Below, piece by piece: positions 9,463-19,273 of a stretch of DNA of 64,000 nt. How positions within the stretch are numbered: position 1 is the first letter of the stretch; every line of letters starts with the position of its first letter. The DNA comes from Diaphorobacter aerolatus (GTDB lineage Bacteria; Pseudomonadota; Gammaproteobacteria; Burkholderiales; Burkholderiaceae_C). The stretch is from assembly GCF_014489535.1 (NCBI RefSeq), contig NZ_CP060783.1:3865501-3929500 (forward strand), read 5' to 3'. A program made the position numbers and the translations under genes. The notes beneath the pieces are model-generated. The model saw only the letters and a program-made list of their open reading frames with translations, was not told where the DNA came from and made no database searches.

Positions 9463-10602
9463 ATGGTTGAGCGGCTGATTTGTCAGATGGCGCGCTGGCG
9501 CCGCGCGGTACGGCTATCCGCACGAAGACTCTGTGTCGCATGGCTGGTTGCCGGTATTCCGCTGTGCGCCTCAGCAGCCAGTGTGGTTCAGGAATCATCT
9601 GCCTGTGAACCGCCCGACATGTCCAGAGCGCAGCTTGAGCAGCTCGATGTGGCCGGATGGCTCGAGCGCATGCGCCAGGCCACGGAGCTTCATACCTACA
9701 GCGGCAAATTCATGGTGACGTCCTCGTCCCGCATCATGAGCCATTCTCGGATCTGGCATGTGTGTTCGGGTCAGCGCCAGATCGAACGGCTTGAGGCCTT
9801 GAATGGCACGCCGCGCATCGTGTATCGCCAAAACGCCGAGGTGCGGACATTCCTGCCGCATGAGGGAGTGGTGCGCATCGAGTCGCGCGAAATGCCGCGC
9901 AGGTTCGTGCGAGTCAAAGGCATCGGCAATGAGTCCCTCGTCGCCCACTATGTGGCGCAGTTGTCCAAAAGCGAGCGCGTGGCGGGCAGGGAGGCCGATC
10001 TGCTCCAGGTGCGTCCGCGCGATGCCTCGCGATTCGGATATCGCATATGGCTTGATCGCTCCAGCGGTCTAGTGTTGAAGTGGCAGACCGTCGCGCCCAG
10101 TGGCCGCGTGCTGGAAGAGGCCGCGTTCTCCGAGATCGATATGGGCGCACCGCTGAGCGGTTCGCAGATCGAGGCGATGATGAATGACGTGATGGGTTAT
10201 CGCGTGATCAGGCAGGCGCGCACGCCGACCACGCTGGAACGCAATGGCTGGTCCCTGCCTATTCCTGTGAAAGGCTTCGTGTTGCTGGGCTGCGCCGAAA
10301 AACAAAAGCAACAATCGAAGGACGCGGCTCAGGCGAGCCTCGAATCGCAATCGACACCAGAGGCCCGGCCGCTCAAGCCGGCGGGCGTGCAATGCGTTTA
10401 TTCCGATGGCCTGGCCAGCATCTCCGTGTTTCTCGAACCGTTCAGCGCAGAGCGTCACACCTATGGCGCGCAGGCGCTGCGCCTGGGCGCGACGCATACG
10501 CTGTCGGGACGTGTTGCCGGTGACGGCTGGGTCACGATGGTCGGGGAAGTGCCGCTCACCACGCTGCGCGATTTCGCTTCGGCTATAAAGCAGATGCCCT
10601 AG
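9463..10602 (+). CDS. rseB: Sigma-E regulatory protein RseB/MucB
   Basis: Periplasmic protein that shields RseA from proteolysis and senses lipoproteins or LPS. The 379 residues start with a basic stretch and a signal peptide ending near LCASAAS, then the large N-domain (YSGKFMVTSS, RIWHVCSGQRQIERLEAL, VRTFLPHEG) and the smaller C-domain (VYSDGLASISVFLEPF). The C-domain carries a low-complexity insertion of about 35 residues rich in Gln, Lys and Pro between two cysteines (about 271 and 307). It lies 27 bases after rseA. Confidence 0.9.
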   Translation: MVERLICQMARWRRAVRLSARRLCVAWLVAGIPLCASAASVVQESSACEPPDMSRAQLEQLDVAGWLERMRQATELHTYSGKFMVTSSSRIMSHSRIWHVCSGQRQIERLEALNGTPRIVYRQNAEVRTFLPHEGVVRIESREMPRRFVRVKGIGNESLVAHYVAQLSKSERVAGREADLLQVRPRDASRFGYRIWLDRSSGLVLKWQTVAPSGRVLEEAAFSEIDMGAPLSGSQIEAMMNDVMGYRVIRQARTPTTLERNGWSLPIPVKGFVLLGCAEKQKQQSKDAAQASLESQSTPEARPLKPAGVQCVYSDGLASISVFLEPFSAERHTYGAQALRLGATHTLSGRVAGDGWVTMVGEVPLTTLRDFASAIKQMP

Positions 10603-10739
10603 GTGCTGGACTCGGCCCGGAGTTGAGCGCATGCCGACCGGGACGAAATTCATCGGGCCGCGGAACCAATTGGCGCATTGTCCTTCACAGGGTAAGCGGC
10701 TCATTTGCTAAATTTGAAAAGATACCTTGAGAGGTTCAG

Positions 10740-12218
10740 ATGTTGAGGATTGATCAGAAAACATTACACGGCTATGCGCTTGCTGTCGCCACCGCAATGA
10801 CGCTGGGCATCGCGATGGTGCCTGCGCAACCGGCGCTCGCGCAGCCTGCGGCGGCGGCGCGTGGACTGCCCGACTTCACCGACCTGGTGGATCAGGTCGG
10901 GCCGGCCGTGGTGAACATTCGCACGACGGAGCGCGTCACACCGGGCGAATCCGCCACCGGCATGGACGAGGAGATGCGCGAGTTCTTCAAGCGTTTCGGC
11001 GTGCCGATTCCCAATATCCCCAAGCAGCAATCACCCCAACGCCGCAACCAGCAGCCCGAGGAGCAGCCGCGCGGCGTGGGCTCGGGCTTCATCCTGAGCA
11101 GCGACGGCTTCGTGATGACCAATGCGCACGTGGTGGATGGCGCCGACGAGGTGATCGTCACGCTGACGGACAAGCGTGAATTCAAGGCCAAGATCATCGG
11201 CGCGGACAAGCGCTCCGACGTGGCCGTCGTGAAGATCGATGCCACCGGCCTACCTGCGGTGAAGATGGGCGACGTGAACCGCCTGAAAGTCGGTGAATGG
11301 GTGATCGCCATCGGCTCGCCGTTCGGACTCGACAACACCGTGACTGCGGGCATCGTGAGCGCCAAGCAGCGCGACACCGGCGACTATTTGCCGCTGATCC
11401 AGACCGATGTGGCGGTGAACCCCGGCAACTCCGGTGGACCGCTCATCAACATGCGCGGCGAAGTGGTGGGCATCAACAGCCAGATCTATTCGCGCTCGGG
11501 AGGCTTCATGGGCATCTCGTTTGCGATTCCAATCGACGAGGCGATCCGCGTGAGCGATCAATTGCGGGCCAGCGGCCGCGTGACGCGTGGTCGCATCGGC
11601 GTGCAGATCGAGCAGGTCTCCAAGGACGTTGCGGAATCGCTAGGCATGGCCAAAGCCCAGGGCGCGCTGGTGCGTGGCGTGGAAGTGGGCTCGCCTGCCG
11701 AGAAGGCCGGCATTGAGGCGGGTGACGTGATCACCAAATTCGATGGCAAGGCCGTGGAGAAGACCGTTGATCTGCCGCGCCTCGTGGGCAATACCAAGCC
11801 CGGCACGAAGGCCAATGTCACGGTGTTCCGTCGTGGTCAGACGCGCGAATTCCCGATCACGATTGCAGAGATCGATCCGGATGAGAAGGCCGCCGCAAGC
11901 AAGAATGCACCGGGCGCCGTCAAGCCCAAGGCCTCGGCGGCTGCCGAGCAACTCGGGCTGATCGTGGCGGAACTCACCGACGCGCAGCGCAAGGAACTCA
12001 AGCTCAAGGGTGGAGTGCGCGTGACCGAGGTGACCGAAGCCGCGGCGCGTGCCGGTCTGCGCGAGGGCGACGTGATTCTGAGTGTCGCGAATACCGAGGT
12101 TCACAGCGTCAAGGAGTTCGATGCGGTAATCGCCAAGGCCGACAAGAGCAAGCCGATCAACGTGCTGTACCGGCGCGGGGAGTGGGCGCAATATGCGTTG
12201 ATTCGTCCCTCGCGTTGA
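10740..12218 (+). CDS. degP: Periplasmic serine protease/chaperone DegP (MucD-type Do protease)
   Basis: Quality-control protease of the periplasm. A signal peptide (residues 1-34, ending PALAQ) precedes the trypsin-like domain with catalytic His130 in TNAHVV, Asp160 in RSDVAV and Ser231 in GNSGGPL. A Gln/Arg-rich loop lies near 95-110. Two PDZ domains follow (about 262-360 and 400-480, with GRIGVQIEQV and RAGLREGDVI). At 492 residues it fits MucD/DegP, the terminal gene of the sigma-E block. Two intrinsic terminators follow. Confidence 0.95.
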   Translation: MLRIDQKTLHGYALAVATAMTLGIAMVPAQPALAQPAAAARGLPDFTDLVDQVGPAVVNIRTTERVTPGESATGMDEEMREFFKRFGVPIPNIPKQQSPQRRNQQPEEQPRGVGSGFILSSDGFVMTNAHVVDGADEVIVTLTDKREFKAKIIGADKRSDVAVVKIDATGLPAVKMGDVNRLKVGEWVIAIGSPFGLDNTVTAGIVSAKQRDTGDYLPLIQTDVAVNPGNSGGPLINMRGEVVGINSQIYSRSGGFMGISFAIPIDEAIRVSDQLRASGRVTRGRIGVQIEQVSKDVAESLGMAKAQGALVRGVEVGSPAEKAGIEAGDVITKFDGKAVEKTVDLPRLVGNTKPGTKANVTVFRRGQTREFPITIAEIDPDEKAAASKNAPGAVKPKASAAAEQLGLIVAELTDAQRKELKLKGGVRVTEVTEAAARAGLREGDVILSVANTEVHSVKEFDAVIAKADKSKPINVLYRRGEWAQYALIRPSR

Positions 12219-12259
12219 GGAGTGTTCAACACCCTTGCAATGCGGAAAATCAGGTCTTT

Positions 12260-12292
12260 AAGCCCTCTCCCGGGTCCGGGAGCGGGGCTTTT
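12260..12292 (+). terminator. First intrinsic terminator after degP
   Basis: AAGCCC, CTCCCGG, loop GT, CCGGGAG, then GGGGCTT form a long GC-rich stem followed by TT. It closes the rpoE-degP block. Confidence 0.75.
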
Positions 12293-12305
12293 GGCAAGTA
12301 GCGGG

Positions 12306-12336
12306 ACCGGAAACCGATCCGGTTTCGGGGTTTTTT
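12306..12336 (+). terminator. Second intrinsic terminator after degP
   Basis: CCGGAAACCG, loop ATC, CGGTTTCGG with one bulged G, followed by GGTTTTTT. The six T residues make this the stronger of the tandem pair. Confidence 0.8.
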
Positions 12337-12727
12337 GCGGTTTCCACCACTCGGGTGTGCAACTTTCCTTCTGCAATTTTCTATAGAATGGCGGCGGTTC
12401 TACAATCAATATGGGTATAAAAAATTAACTTTCCCTCATGATGTGGGATATGTCCAATTGATGCACAAGCAGTCCACAGATCACACACAAGTTGTTCAGG
12501 AAGTTCGTGCTAGAATTGTTGATAACCTGTGAATAAATATCCCGTTGCAATGCGGCAACGGCCCTTCTCTGCGCTGGGATGGGCTTCCGGAACAGGCCTT
12601 TTTGCCTACAATGAAGCTCCAACTATCGCAGTTGCCAAAGATTGTTGGTTTAGGGCGCGTCGCTTTTTGACGCGCCCTTTTTTCTTGTGCGCGTCTTTGC
12701 AATTCAAACACTTGTCGTTTTCCGTTG
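12337..12727. other. Gene-poor, AT-richer interval between degP and lepA
   Basis: About 390 bases without a convincing gene. Bases 12370-12545 are clearly richer in A and T than the flanks. There is a TTATTCACA-like nonamer on the minus strand (12528-12536), a -10-like TACAAT (12607-12612), two small stems (12620-12634 and 12635-12648) and a strong terminator (12653-12683) just ahead of lepA. It could be the leader of lepA or encode a short untranslated RNA. A 23-codon frame at 12461-12532 and a 19-codon frame at 12611-12670 exist, but neither has a good ribosome-binding site. Confidence 0.5.
12653..12683 (+). terminator. Strong intrinsic terminator in the lepA leader
   Basis: GGGCGCGTC, loop GCTTTTT, GACGCGCCC, then TTTTTT. 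It ends 44 bases before the lepA ATG, so it must terminate a short upstream transcript or attenuate lepA. Confidence 0.85.
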
Positions 12728-14536
12728 ATGAATCACATCAGAAATTTTTCGATCATTGCCCACATCGACCACGGCAAGTCCACGCTCGCTGACCGTCTCA
12801 TTCAACGTTGCGGAGGTCTTGCAGATCGTGAGATGGAAGCCCAGGTTCTGGACTCGATGGACATCGAGAAAGAGCGTGGGATAACCATCAAGGCGCAGAC
12901 CGCCGCGCTTCAATACAAGGCGCAGGACGGCACGGTCTACAACCTCAATCTGATCGACACGCCCGGCCACGTCGACTTCTCGTATGAAGTGTCGCGTTCG
13001 CTGTCCGCATGCGAAGGCGCGCTGCTGGTGGTCGATGCATCGCAAGGCGTGGAAGCTCAGACGGTCGCGAATTGCTACACGGCGCTCGATCTCGGTGTGG
13101 AAGTGCTGCCGGTGCTCAACAAGATGGATCTGCCGAATGCCGATCCGGAGAACGCCAAGGCCGAGGTCGAGGATGTGATCGGCATCGACGCGACCGACGC
13201 GATTCCATGCTCGGCCAAGACCGGCATGGGCATCGACGAGATCCTCGAAGCGGTGGTGGCCAAGATTCCCGCGCCCAAGGGCGATCCTGCGGGCCCGCTG
13301 CGCGCGATGATCATCGACAGCTGGTTCGATTCGTATGTCGGCGTCGTGATGCTGGTGCGTGTGGTTGACGGCGAACTGAAAAAGGGCGAACGCTTCAAGA
13401 TGATGGCGACCAGTGCCGCATACGAGGCCAACAGCCTGGGCGTATTCACGCCGGCAACGCTGCCGCGCGATGCGCTGCGCGCGGGCGAGGTGGGCTACAT
13501 CATTGCTGGCATCAAGGAACTCAAGGCCGCGAAGGTCGGCGACACCATCACGCTCGAAAAGAAGCTGCCGAACAATCAGGGGCCAGCCAGCAAGGCGCTG
13601 CCGGGCTTCAAGGAAATTCAGCCACAGGTGTTCGCCGGTCTCTACCCGACCGAGGCGAATCAGTACGATGCGCTTCGCGATGCGCTCGAAAAACTGCAGC
13701 TCAACGATTCGTCGCTGCGCTTCGAGCCCGAAGTCTCGCAGGCGCTGGGCTTCGGTTTTCGCTGCGGTTTTCTGGGCCTTCTGCATATGGAGATCGTGCA
13801 GGAGCGGCTGGAGCGCGAATTCGATCAGGACCTGATCACCACCGCGCCAAGCGTGGTCTATGAAGTGGTCAAGGGCGACGGCGAAGTCATCCAGGTGGAA
13901 AACCCCTCGAAGATGCCGGAGCAGGGCCGGATCGAGGAAATCCGCGAACCCATCGTGACTGTGCATCTGTACATGCCGCAGGAATACGTCGGCCCGGTGA
14001 TGACGCTTGCCAACCAGAAGCGCGGCGTGCAGATGAACATGGCCTACCACGGCCGTCAGGTCATGCTGACCTACGAACTGCCGCTCGGGGAGATCGTGCT
14101 CGATTTCTTCGACAAACTCAAGTCTGTGTCGCGCGGCTACGCTTCCATGGACTACGAGTTCAAGGAGTACCGCGCGTCCGACGTGGTGAAGGTCGACATT
14201 CTGCTCAATGGCGAGAAGGTCGATGCGCTGTCGATCATCGTTCACCGTTCACAGGCGACGTACCGCGGTCGCGCGGTCGCGGCCAAGATGCGCGAAATCA
14301 TCAGCCGCCAGATGTTCGATGTGGCGATTCAGGCGGCCATCGGCGCGAATATCATCGCGCGAGAAACCATCAAGGCATTGCGCAAGAACGTGCTGGCAAA
14401 ATGCTACGGTGGTGACATTACCCGCAAGCGCAAGCTGCTCGAAAAGCAGAAGGCCGGCAAGAAGCGCATGAAGCAGATCGGCTCGGTCGAAGTGCCGCAG
14501 GAAGCGTTCCTCGCGATTCTGCAAGTGGAAGATTGA
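12728..14536 (+). CDS. lepA: Elongation factor 4 (LepA), back-translocating ribosomal GTPase
   Basis: Ribosome-associated GTPase that acts on mis-translocated or stalled ribosomes. The 602-residue protein has the G1 motif [11 protein letters not shown]2 region around [11 protein letters not shown]3 DTPGHVDF and G4 NKMDL, then the EF4-specific C-terminal domain ending [14 protein letters not shown] chose ATG 12728 ([12 protein letters not shown]) over the TTG one codon upstream. No clear Shine-Dalgarno sequence precedes it. It stands next to lepB, as in most proteobacteria. Confidence 0.97.
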   Translation: MNHIRNFSIIAHIDHGKSTLADRLIQRCGGLADREMEAQVLDSMDIEKERGITIKAQTAALQYKAQDGTVYNLNLIDTPGHVDFSYEVSRSLSACEGALLVVDASQGVEAQTVANCYTALDLGVEVLPVLNKMDLPNADPENAKAEVEDVIGIDATDAIPCSAKTGMGIDEILEAVVAKIPAPKGDPAGPLRAMIIDSWFDSYVGVVMLVRVVDGELKKGERFKMMATSAAYEANSLGVFTPATLPRDALRAGEVGYIIAGIKELKAAKVGDTITLEKKLPNNQGPASKALPGFKEIQPQVFAGLYPTEANQYDALRDALEKLQLNDSSLRFEPEVSQALGFGFRCGFLGLLHMEIVQERLEREFDQDLITTAPSVVYEVVKGDGEVIQVENPSKMPEQGRIEEIREPIVTVHLYMPQEYVGPVMTLANQKRGVQMNMAYHGRQVMLTYELPLGEIVLDFFDKLKSVSRGYASMDYEFKEYRASDVVKVDILLNGEKVDALSIIVHRSQATYRGRAVAAKMREIISRQMFDVAIQAAIGANIIARETIKALRKNVLAKCYGGDITRKRKLLEKQKAGKKRMKQIGSVEVPQEAFLAILQVED

Positions 14537-14570
14537 AGAAGACAATTCAGGAAGTAGAAGGCTTTTGCCC

Positions 14571-15539
14571 ATGCAAGTTTTGACATCTTTGATCCTCGCG
14601 GCCTTCGTTGGCTACATCGGTGCCTGGTACGTAGGCGCAATCGAGGGTAATTTCGCGCTGCTGCTCTTGCTCGCCACCATCGTGACCGGTGCTTACTGGC
14701 TGGCCGAGCGCTTCTATTTTCTGCCGCGCCGCAAGCAGGCGGCAGCGGCATTCGCGACCTCGACCCAGCAGCGCCGCGAAGAACTCGAGCGCATGGGCAT
14801 CCGCCCCGACGGTGCGGACGACCTTCAGGCCGCTCAGCACAAGCTGATCATGCAGCCCTGGTGGCTCGACTGGACTGCGGGTCTGTTTCCGGTGATTCTG
14901 GTGGTGTTTCTGTTGCGCTCGTTCCTGTTCGAGCCCTTCAAGATTCCTTCGGGCTCGATGTACCCCACGCTCTGGGTCGGCGATCTGATCCTCGTGAACA
15001 AGTACACCTATGGTCTGCGCCTGCCGGTGGCCAACACCCGCATCACCGATGGCAACAAGCCCAAGGCGGGCGACGTCATCGTGTTCCGCTACCCACCGCA
15101 GCCCACCGTGGACTACATCAAGCGCGTGATCGGCACACCGGGTGACACCGTGGCCTATCTGAACAAGCGCCTGACCATCAACGGCAAGCCTGTGCCGACC
15201 ACCAACCTGCCGGACTTCTTTGAAGAGGACGCGATGCGCTACTTCAGCCAGTTCCAGGAAAAGATCGGCGAGAAGCCGCACAACGTGCTGAACAACAAGG
15301 AGGCCCCAGCCTTCGTGCAGGGTGCGAGCAACTTCCAGCATCGCGATCTGTGCAACTACAGCGTTGAAGGCGTGACCTGCAAGGTCCCTGAAGGCCAGTA
15401 CTTCGTGATGGGCGACAATCGCGACAATTCGCTGGATTCACGTTACTGGGGATTCGTGCCCGAAGCCAATATCGTCGGACGCGCATTCTTCATCTGGATG
15501 AATTTCGGCAACTTCAAACGTATCGGCTCATTCAACTGA
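14571..15539 (+). CDS. lepB: Signal peptidase I
   Basis: Membrane-bound protease that removes signal peptides from exported proteins. The 322-residue protein has an N-terminal hydrophobic region of two helices (about residues 2-20 and 28-45), a basic cytoplasmic stretch, a third helix (about 103-117), then the catalytic domain with Ser129 in PSGSMYPT and Lys184 in YIKRVIGTPGD, and the late MGDNRDNSLDSR box. ATG 14571 (MQVLTSLI) is preferred over a TTG two codons earlier. It lies 34 bases after lepA and is followed by a small DUF4845 protein and rnc. Confidence 0.96.
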   Translation: MQVLTSLILAAFVGYIGAWYVGAIEGNFALLLLLATIVTGAYWLAERFYFLPRRKQAAAAFATSTQQRREELERMGIRPDGADDLQAAQHKLIMQPWWLDWTAGLFPVILVVFLLRSFLFEPFKIPSGSMYPTLWVGDLILVNKYTYGLRLPVANTRITDGNKPKAGDVIVFRYPPQPTVDYIKRVIGTPGDTVAYLNKRLTINGKPVPTTNLPDFFEEDAMRYFSQFQEKIGEKPHNVLNNKEAPAFVQGASNFQHRDLCNYSVEGVTCKVPEGQYFVMGDNRDNSLDSRYWGFVPEANIVGRAFFIWMNFGNFKRIGSFN

Positions 15540-15601
15540 TCCTGACCCGACCACCTTTTCCATCAACAACATCAAATTTCACACTAGAGGGAACCCTGGA
15601 C

Positions 15602-15970
15602 ATGGCACTGCACCGCAACTCCACTCTCCGCTCGCGCCAGCGCGGGCTTTCTTTCGTGAGCCTGGTTTTCATCCTCGTGATCGCGGTTGCAATCGGGTAT
15701 GTGGCGACGAAGTCGTTCCCTCTGCTCATGGAGTGGCAGGCGGTCCACAAGGCAGTGAAGAAAGCGGCCGCAGAAGGCAGCAACGTGCCTGCCGTGCGCG
15801 CAGCGTTTGACCGTGCCGCGACGATTGACGATATCCGGTCCATCTCCGGCAAGGATCTGGAAGTCACCAAGGAAAACGACAACGTCGTCGTCTTCTACGA
15901 ATATTCGAGCGAAATTCCTCTTTATGGACCTGCATACCTGCTCTACCGGTTCAAGGGTTCTTCCAAGTAG
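15602..15970 (+). CDS. DUF4845 domain protein, single-pass membrane protein
   Basis: A 122-residue protein of the DUF4845 family that in many beta- and gammaproteobacteria lies between lepB and rnc; its function is unknown. A basic N-terminus (SRQRGLS) is followed by one hydrophobic helix (about 17-35, VSLVFILVIAVAIGYV), then a pilin-like soluble part. The RQRG-LS-helix arrangement recalls type IV pilin leaders, but the cleavage motif is not a good match. Its TAG overlaps the GTG of rnc (TAGTG), so the two are coupled. Confidence 0.85.
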   Translation: MALHRNSTLRSRQRGLSFVSLVFILVIAVAIGYVATKSFPLLMEWQAVHKAVKKAAAEGSNVPAVRAAFDRAATIDDIRSISGKDLEVTKENDNVVVFYEYSSEIPLYGPAYLLYRFKGSSK

Positions 15971-16656
15971 TGCCATCAGTTGAACTCCAGTCACTGCAGA
16001 ATCGTCTGCAGCATGCATTCAAGGACTCCGCGCTGCTGCAGCGCGCGGTCACGCATCGCAGTTTTTCCGCAGACCACAACGAGCGCCTCGAATTCCTGGG
16101 TGACTCCGTCCTGAGTCTGGCCGTCTCCACCATGCTTTATCGGCGTCTTCGGGATCTTCCCGAGGGTGATCTCTCGCGCATGCGTGCCCATCTGGTCAAG
16201 CAGGATTCACTGCATCGCATCGCCACGCAACTGAAGGTCTCCGAGGTTCTCCGTCTGGGCGAGGGCGAATCCAGGTCCGGCGGCAAGCTGCGGCCCTCGA
16301 TTCTGGCCGATGCCGTGGAGGCGCTGATCGGCGCGGTGTATCTCGATTCCGACTTCGACACCGCGCAGGCCATGGTGCATCGCTTTTTCGAGGGCGTCGA
16401 TCTCAGTCCCGAACAGCAGGCCGCCGCCAAGGACGCCAAGACCGCGTTGCAGGAGTGGCTGCAGGGCCGCAAAATGCACCTGCCGCAGTACCGTGTGGTG
16501 GCGACGGTCGGTGCTGCGCACAAGCAGACGTTCGACGTGGAATGTGAAATCGCCGAACTCGGTCTGATCGAACACGGAAAGGGCGCGTCGCGCCGGGCAG
16601 CCGAACAGGCTGCGGCCACAACGCTGCTCGCCACATTGAAAGCAAGACACGCATGA
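15970..16656 (+). CDS. rnc: Ribonuclease III
   Basis: Cuts double-stranded RNA in rRNA precursors and mRNAs. The 228-residue protein has the signature [11 protein letters not shown] (residues 38-48) with the acidic catalytic residues, a second acidic site in [14 protein letters not shown] (about 113-126) and a double-stranded RNA-binding domain from about 155. The GTG start overlaps the stop of the previous gene. It overlaps era by four bases (ATGA), the common lepB-rnc-era-recO order. Confidence 0.96.
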   Translation: MPSVELQSLQNRLQHAFKDSALLQRAVTHRSFSADHNERLEFLGDSVLSLAVSTMLYRRLRDLPEGDLSRMRAHLVKQDSLHRIATQLKVSEVLRLGEGESRSGGKLRPSILADAVEALIGAVYLDSDFDTAQAMVHRFFEGVDLSPEQQAAAKDAKTALQEWLQGRKMHLPQYRVVATVGAAHKQTFDVECEIAELGLIEHGKGASRRAAEQAAATTLLATLKARHA

Positions 16657-17681
16657 CGAACGCCTCGAAACCTCCCGCGCCGGACACGGCAGAACCTTCC
16701 GACCATCAAAATCCGAACGTCGATCTCGACGCCATGCTGGCGGCCGCCAAGCCGGGCGCGTCGGCTTCAACACCGGTGGATGCCACAGGCCAGCGCTGTG
16801 GCCTGATCGCCATTGTCGGCAAGCCCAACGTCGGCAAGTCCACGCTGATGAACGCGCTCGTGGGCCAGAAGGTGTCGATCACCTCGCGCAAGGCGCAGAC
16901 CACGCGCCACCGCATCACCGGCATCCGCACCAAGGACGGCACTCAGTTCGTGTTCGTGGACACGCCCGGTTTCCAGACGCGCCACAGCACCGCCTTGAAC
17001 AAATCGCTCAACAAGACCGTGATGGGAGCGATTGGCGACGTGGATCTCATCCTGTTCGTCGTCGAAGCCGGCAGCTTCACGCTGGCCGACGCCAAGGTGC
17101 TGAGCCTGTTCAAGCCCGGTATTCCCACGCTGCTGGTCGCGAACAAGCTCGACACGGTGCACCGCCGCGCCGAAATCGCGCCGTGGCTGCGCGACATGCA
17201 GGAGCGTCATCCATTCGCGGAATTCGTGCCGATGTCGGCCAAGAACAAGGGCGACATCGAGCGGCTGTTCGGCATTGTCGGGAAATACCTTCCCGAGCAG
17301 CCCTGGTGGTATGCCGAGGACGAGCTGACCGATCGCAGCGAAAAATTCCTCGCGTCCGAGACCGTGCGCGAAAAGCTGTTCCGTTTCACCGGCGACGAGC
17401 TGCCCTATACCTCTACCGTCGTGGTCGACAAGTTCGAGGAAGAAAAGAGCAAGCAGCACAAGCGCTTCATCAAGATTGCGGTAACCATCGTGGTCGAGCG
17501 TGACGGCCACAAGGCCATGGTGATCGGCGACAAGGGCGAGCGCCTCAAACGCATCAGCACCGAAGCGCGCCAGGAGCTTGAAAAGCTCATGGATGCCAAG
17601 GTGTTCCTGGAGGTCTGGGTGAAGGTGCGCTCCGGCTGGGCCGACGACGAGGCACGTGTGCGCTCGTTCGGTTACGAGTGA
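16653..17681 (+). CDS. era: Ribosome-assembly GTPase Era
   Basis: Binds 16S rRNA near its 3' end during 30S maturation. G1 is GKPNVGKST (about residue 56), G3 DTPGF, G4 NKLD and the KH domain lies at the C-terminus ([12 protein letters not shown]). The protein is 342 residues because of a Pro/Ala-rich N-terminal extension of about 40 residues not present in E. coli Era (301 residues). The extension is in frame with the rnc-overlapping ATG; a later start at a Met inside the extension cannot be ruled out. Confidence 0.96.
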   Translation: MTNASKPPAPDTAEPSDHQNPNVDLDAMLAAAKPGASASTPVDATGQRCGLIAIVGKPNVGKSTLMNALVGQKVSITSRKAQTTRHRITGIRTKDGTQFVFVDTPGFQTRHSTALNKSLNKTVMGAIGDVDLILFVVEAGSFTLADAKVLSLFKPGIPTLLVANKLDTVHRRAEIAPWLRDMQERHPFAEFVPMSAKNKGDIERLFGIVGKYLPEQPWWYAEDELTDRSEKFLASETVREKLFRFTGDELPYTSTVVVDKFEEEKSKQHKRFIKIAVTIVVERDGHKAMVIGDKGERLKRISTEARQELEKLMDAKVFLEVWVKVRSGWADDEARVRSFGYE

Positions 17682-17732
17682 TCTGTTCGCGGGGCCGCGC
17701 CATTGTGGTGGTTGCGGCTCGCCTCATCTGAC

Positions 17733-18506
17733 ATGGCCACCAAGCGCATCAGCGATGAACCAGCGTTCATCCTCCATCAATACGACTGGAGCGAGTCGAG
17801 CCTGATTCTGGAGGTGTTCACGCGCCACCATGGCCGGGTGGCATTGGTGGCCAAGGGCGCGAAGAAGCCGACCTCGAATTTCCGCTCCGTGCTGCTGGCC
17901 CTGCAACCGCTGCGCGTGACCTATAGCGTCTCCGGCGAAGGGCACGGAGACATCCACGCGCTGCGGGGAGCGGAGTGGGCAGGTGGTCACGTCATGCCGT
18001 CGGGCGACGCGCTGCTCTCGGGCCTCTACCTCAACGAACTGTTGATGCGATTGCTCGCGCGCGAGGACACGCATGCGCCGCTCTTCGATACCTACGCCGG
18101 GGTCGTGCGGGTGCTGGCCAGCGAGCATGGTGATGCGCTGGAGCCGGTACTGCGCAGCTTCGAGCTGGTGTTGTTGCGCGAGATCGGCCTGTTGCCAGAT
18201 CTGCATGTCGAAACCAATACGCTCACCGCGCTCGATGCCGAGCGGCGCTACACACTGGTTGCCGAGGGCGGCCTGCGTGCGGCTGCGGCTGGGGATCGCG
18301 CGACGCTCACCGGATCACACTGGCAGAGCCTGCATGCCGCGCTCGGTGGCGAGGACCGTTATCTGGCGACCTTTCGGACGCTCGTCGGCGATGGCGCGCA
18401 ACTCGCAAGCGACCTTAAGCCGCAACTGCGCGCGCTTGTGCAATACCATTGCGGAAGCCCGATGCTGCGTACCCGCCAACTCATGATGGATCTGCAATCG
18501 TTATGA
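17733..18506 (+). CDS. recO: DNA repair protein RecO
   Basis: Helps load RecA on gapped DNA together with RecF and RecR. The 257-residue protein begins with the OB-fold domain ([20 protein letters not shown], with [13 protein letters not shown] after it) and continues into the helical domain ([15 protein letters not shown]). ATG 17733 ([10 protein letters not shown]) was picked over an upstream in-frame start because the family homology begins there. Its TGA overlaps the pdxJ ATG. Confidence 0.93.
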   Translation: MATKRISDEPAFILHQYDWSESSLILEVFTRHHGRVALVAKGAKKPTSNFRSVLLALQPLRVTYSVSGEGHGDIHALRGAEWAGGHVMPSGDALLSGLYLNELLMRLLAREDTHAPLFDTYAGVVRVLASEHGDALEPVLRSFELVLLREIGLLPDLHVETNTLTALDAERRYTLVAEGGLRAAAAGDRATLTGSHWQSLHAALGGEDRYLATFRTLVGDGAQLASDLKPQLRALVQYHCGSPMLRTRQLMMDLQSL

Positions 18507-19273
18507 CGACCCAAACCTCCCCACGAACTGCCCTGTCGGTCAACGTCAACAAGGTTGCCCTGGTGCGCAACACCCGCCATCTGGGCATTCCCAGCGTGAC
18601 GCGCGCCTCGCAACTGTGTCTCGAGGCGGGAGCGCAGGGCATCACGATTCACCCGCGGCCCGATGAGCGCCATATCCGCGCAAGCGACGTGTATGAACTC
18701 GCAGAGCTTCTGAAACGCTGGCCGGATGCGGAGTTCAACATCGAGGGCAACCCGACGCAGAACCTGATGGAGTTCATCCGCCGCACGCGCCCGAATCAGG
18801 CGACGTTCGTGCCCGACAGCGAGGATCAGTTCACCAGTGACCATGGCTGGACGTTTCCGCAGGATGCCGAGCGCCTGAAGCCCCTGATCGACGAGTGTCG
18901 ATCACTCGGTGTGCGCGTGAGCCTGTTCATGGATGCGATCCCCGGGCAGATGGCGGCGGCGAAGGCCGTCGGTGCTGATCGTGTGGAGCTGTATACCGAA
19001 CCCTATGCCGCAAGCTGGGCCACAGCGGACAAGGAAACGCAGCTGGAGATCTATGCCGCCGCCGCGCAGGCGGCGCTCGATGCGGGTCTTGGCGTCAATG
19101 CCGGGCATGATCTGAATCGCGACAACCTTCCCGATTTCGTGGCGCGTGTGCCAGGGCTGCTCGAAGTCTCGATTGGCCACGCGCTGATCGCCGATGCGCT
19201 CGAACTGGGCTACGCCGAAGCCGTGCGCGCCTATCAACGCAGCATCGATGCCGGCATGGCGGGCAAGCGATGA
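18503..19273 (+). CDS. pdxJ: Pyridoxine 5'-phosphate synthase
   Basis: Last step of the DXP-dependent vitamin B6 pathway, joining aminoacetone 3-phosphate and deoxyxylulose 5-phosphate. A TIM barrel of 256 residues. Signatures seen are [13 protein letters not shown] at the start, the [12 protein letters not shown] motif with the catalytic His, FNIEGNP and the late [12 protein letters not shown]. It overlaps recO and acpS by four bases each, so the three are translated as a unit. Confidence 0.96.
   Translation: MTTQTSPRTALSVNVNKVALVRNTRHLGIPSVTRASQLCLEAGAQGITIHPRPDERHIRASDVYELAELLKRWPDAEFNIEGNPTQNLMEFIRRTRPNQATFVPDSEDQFTSDHGWTFPQDAERLKPLIDECRSLGVRVSLFMDAIPGQMAAAKAVGADRVELYTEPYAASWATADKETQLEIYAAAAQAALDAGLGVNAGHDLNRDNLPDFVARVPGLLEVSIGHALIADALELGYAEAVRAYQRSIDAGMAGKR

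Noticed and set aside
12461..12532. A 23-codon frame in the degP-lepA gap
   Set aside because: No ribosome-binding site at the right distance, no recognisable sequence, and short enough to occur by chance.
12528..12536. A TTATTCACA-like DnaA box, considered as part of a replication origin
   Set aside because: A single imperfect box without a cluster, without dnaA, rpmH or gidA nearby; oriC in this group lies elsewhere.
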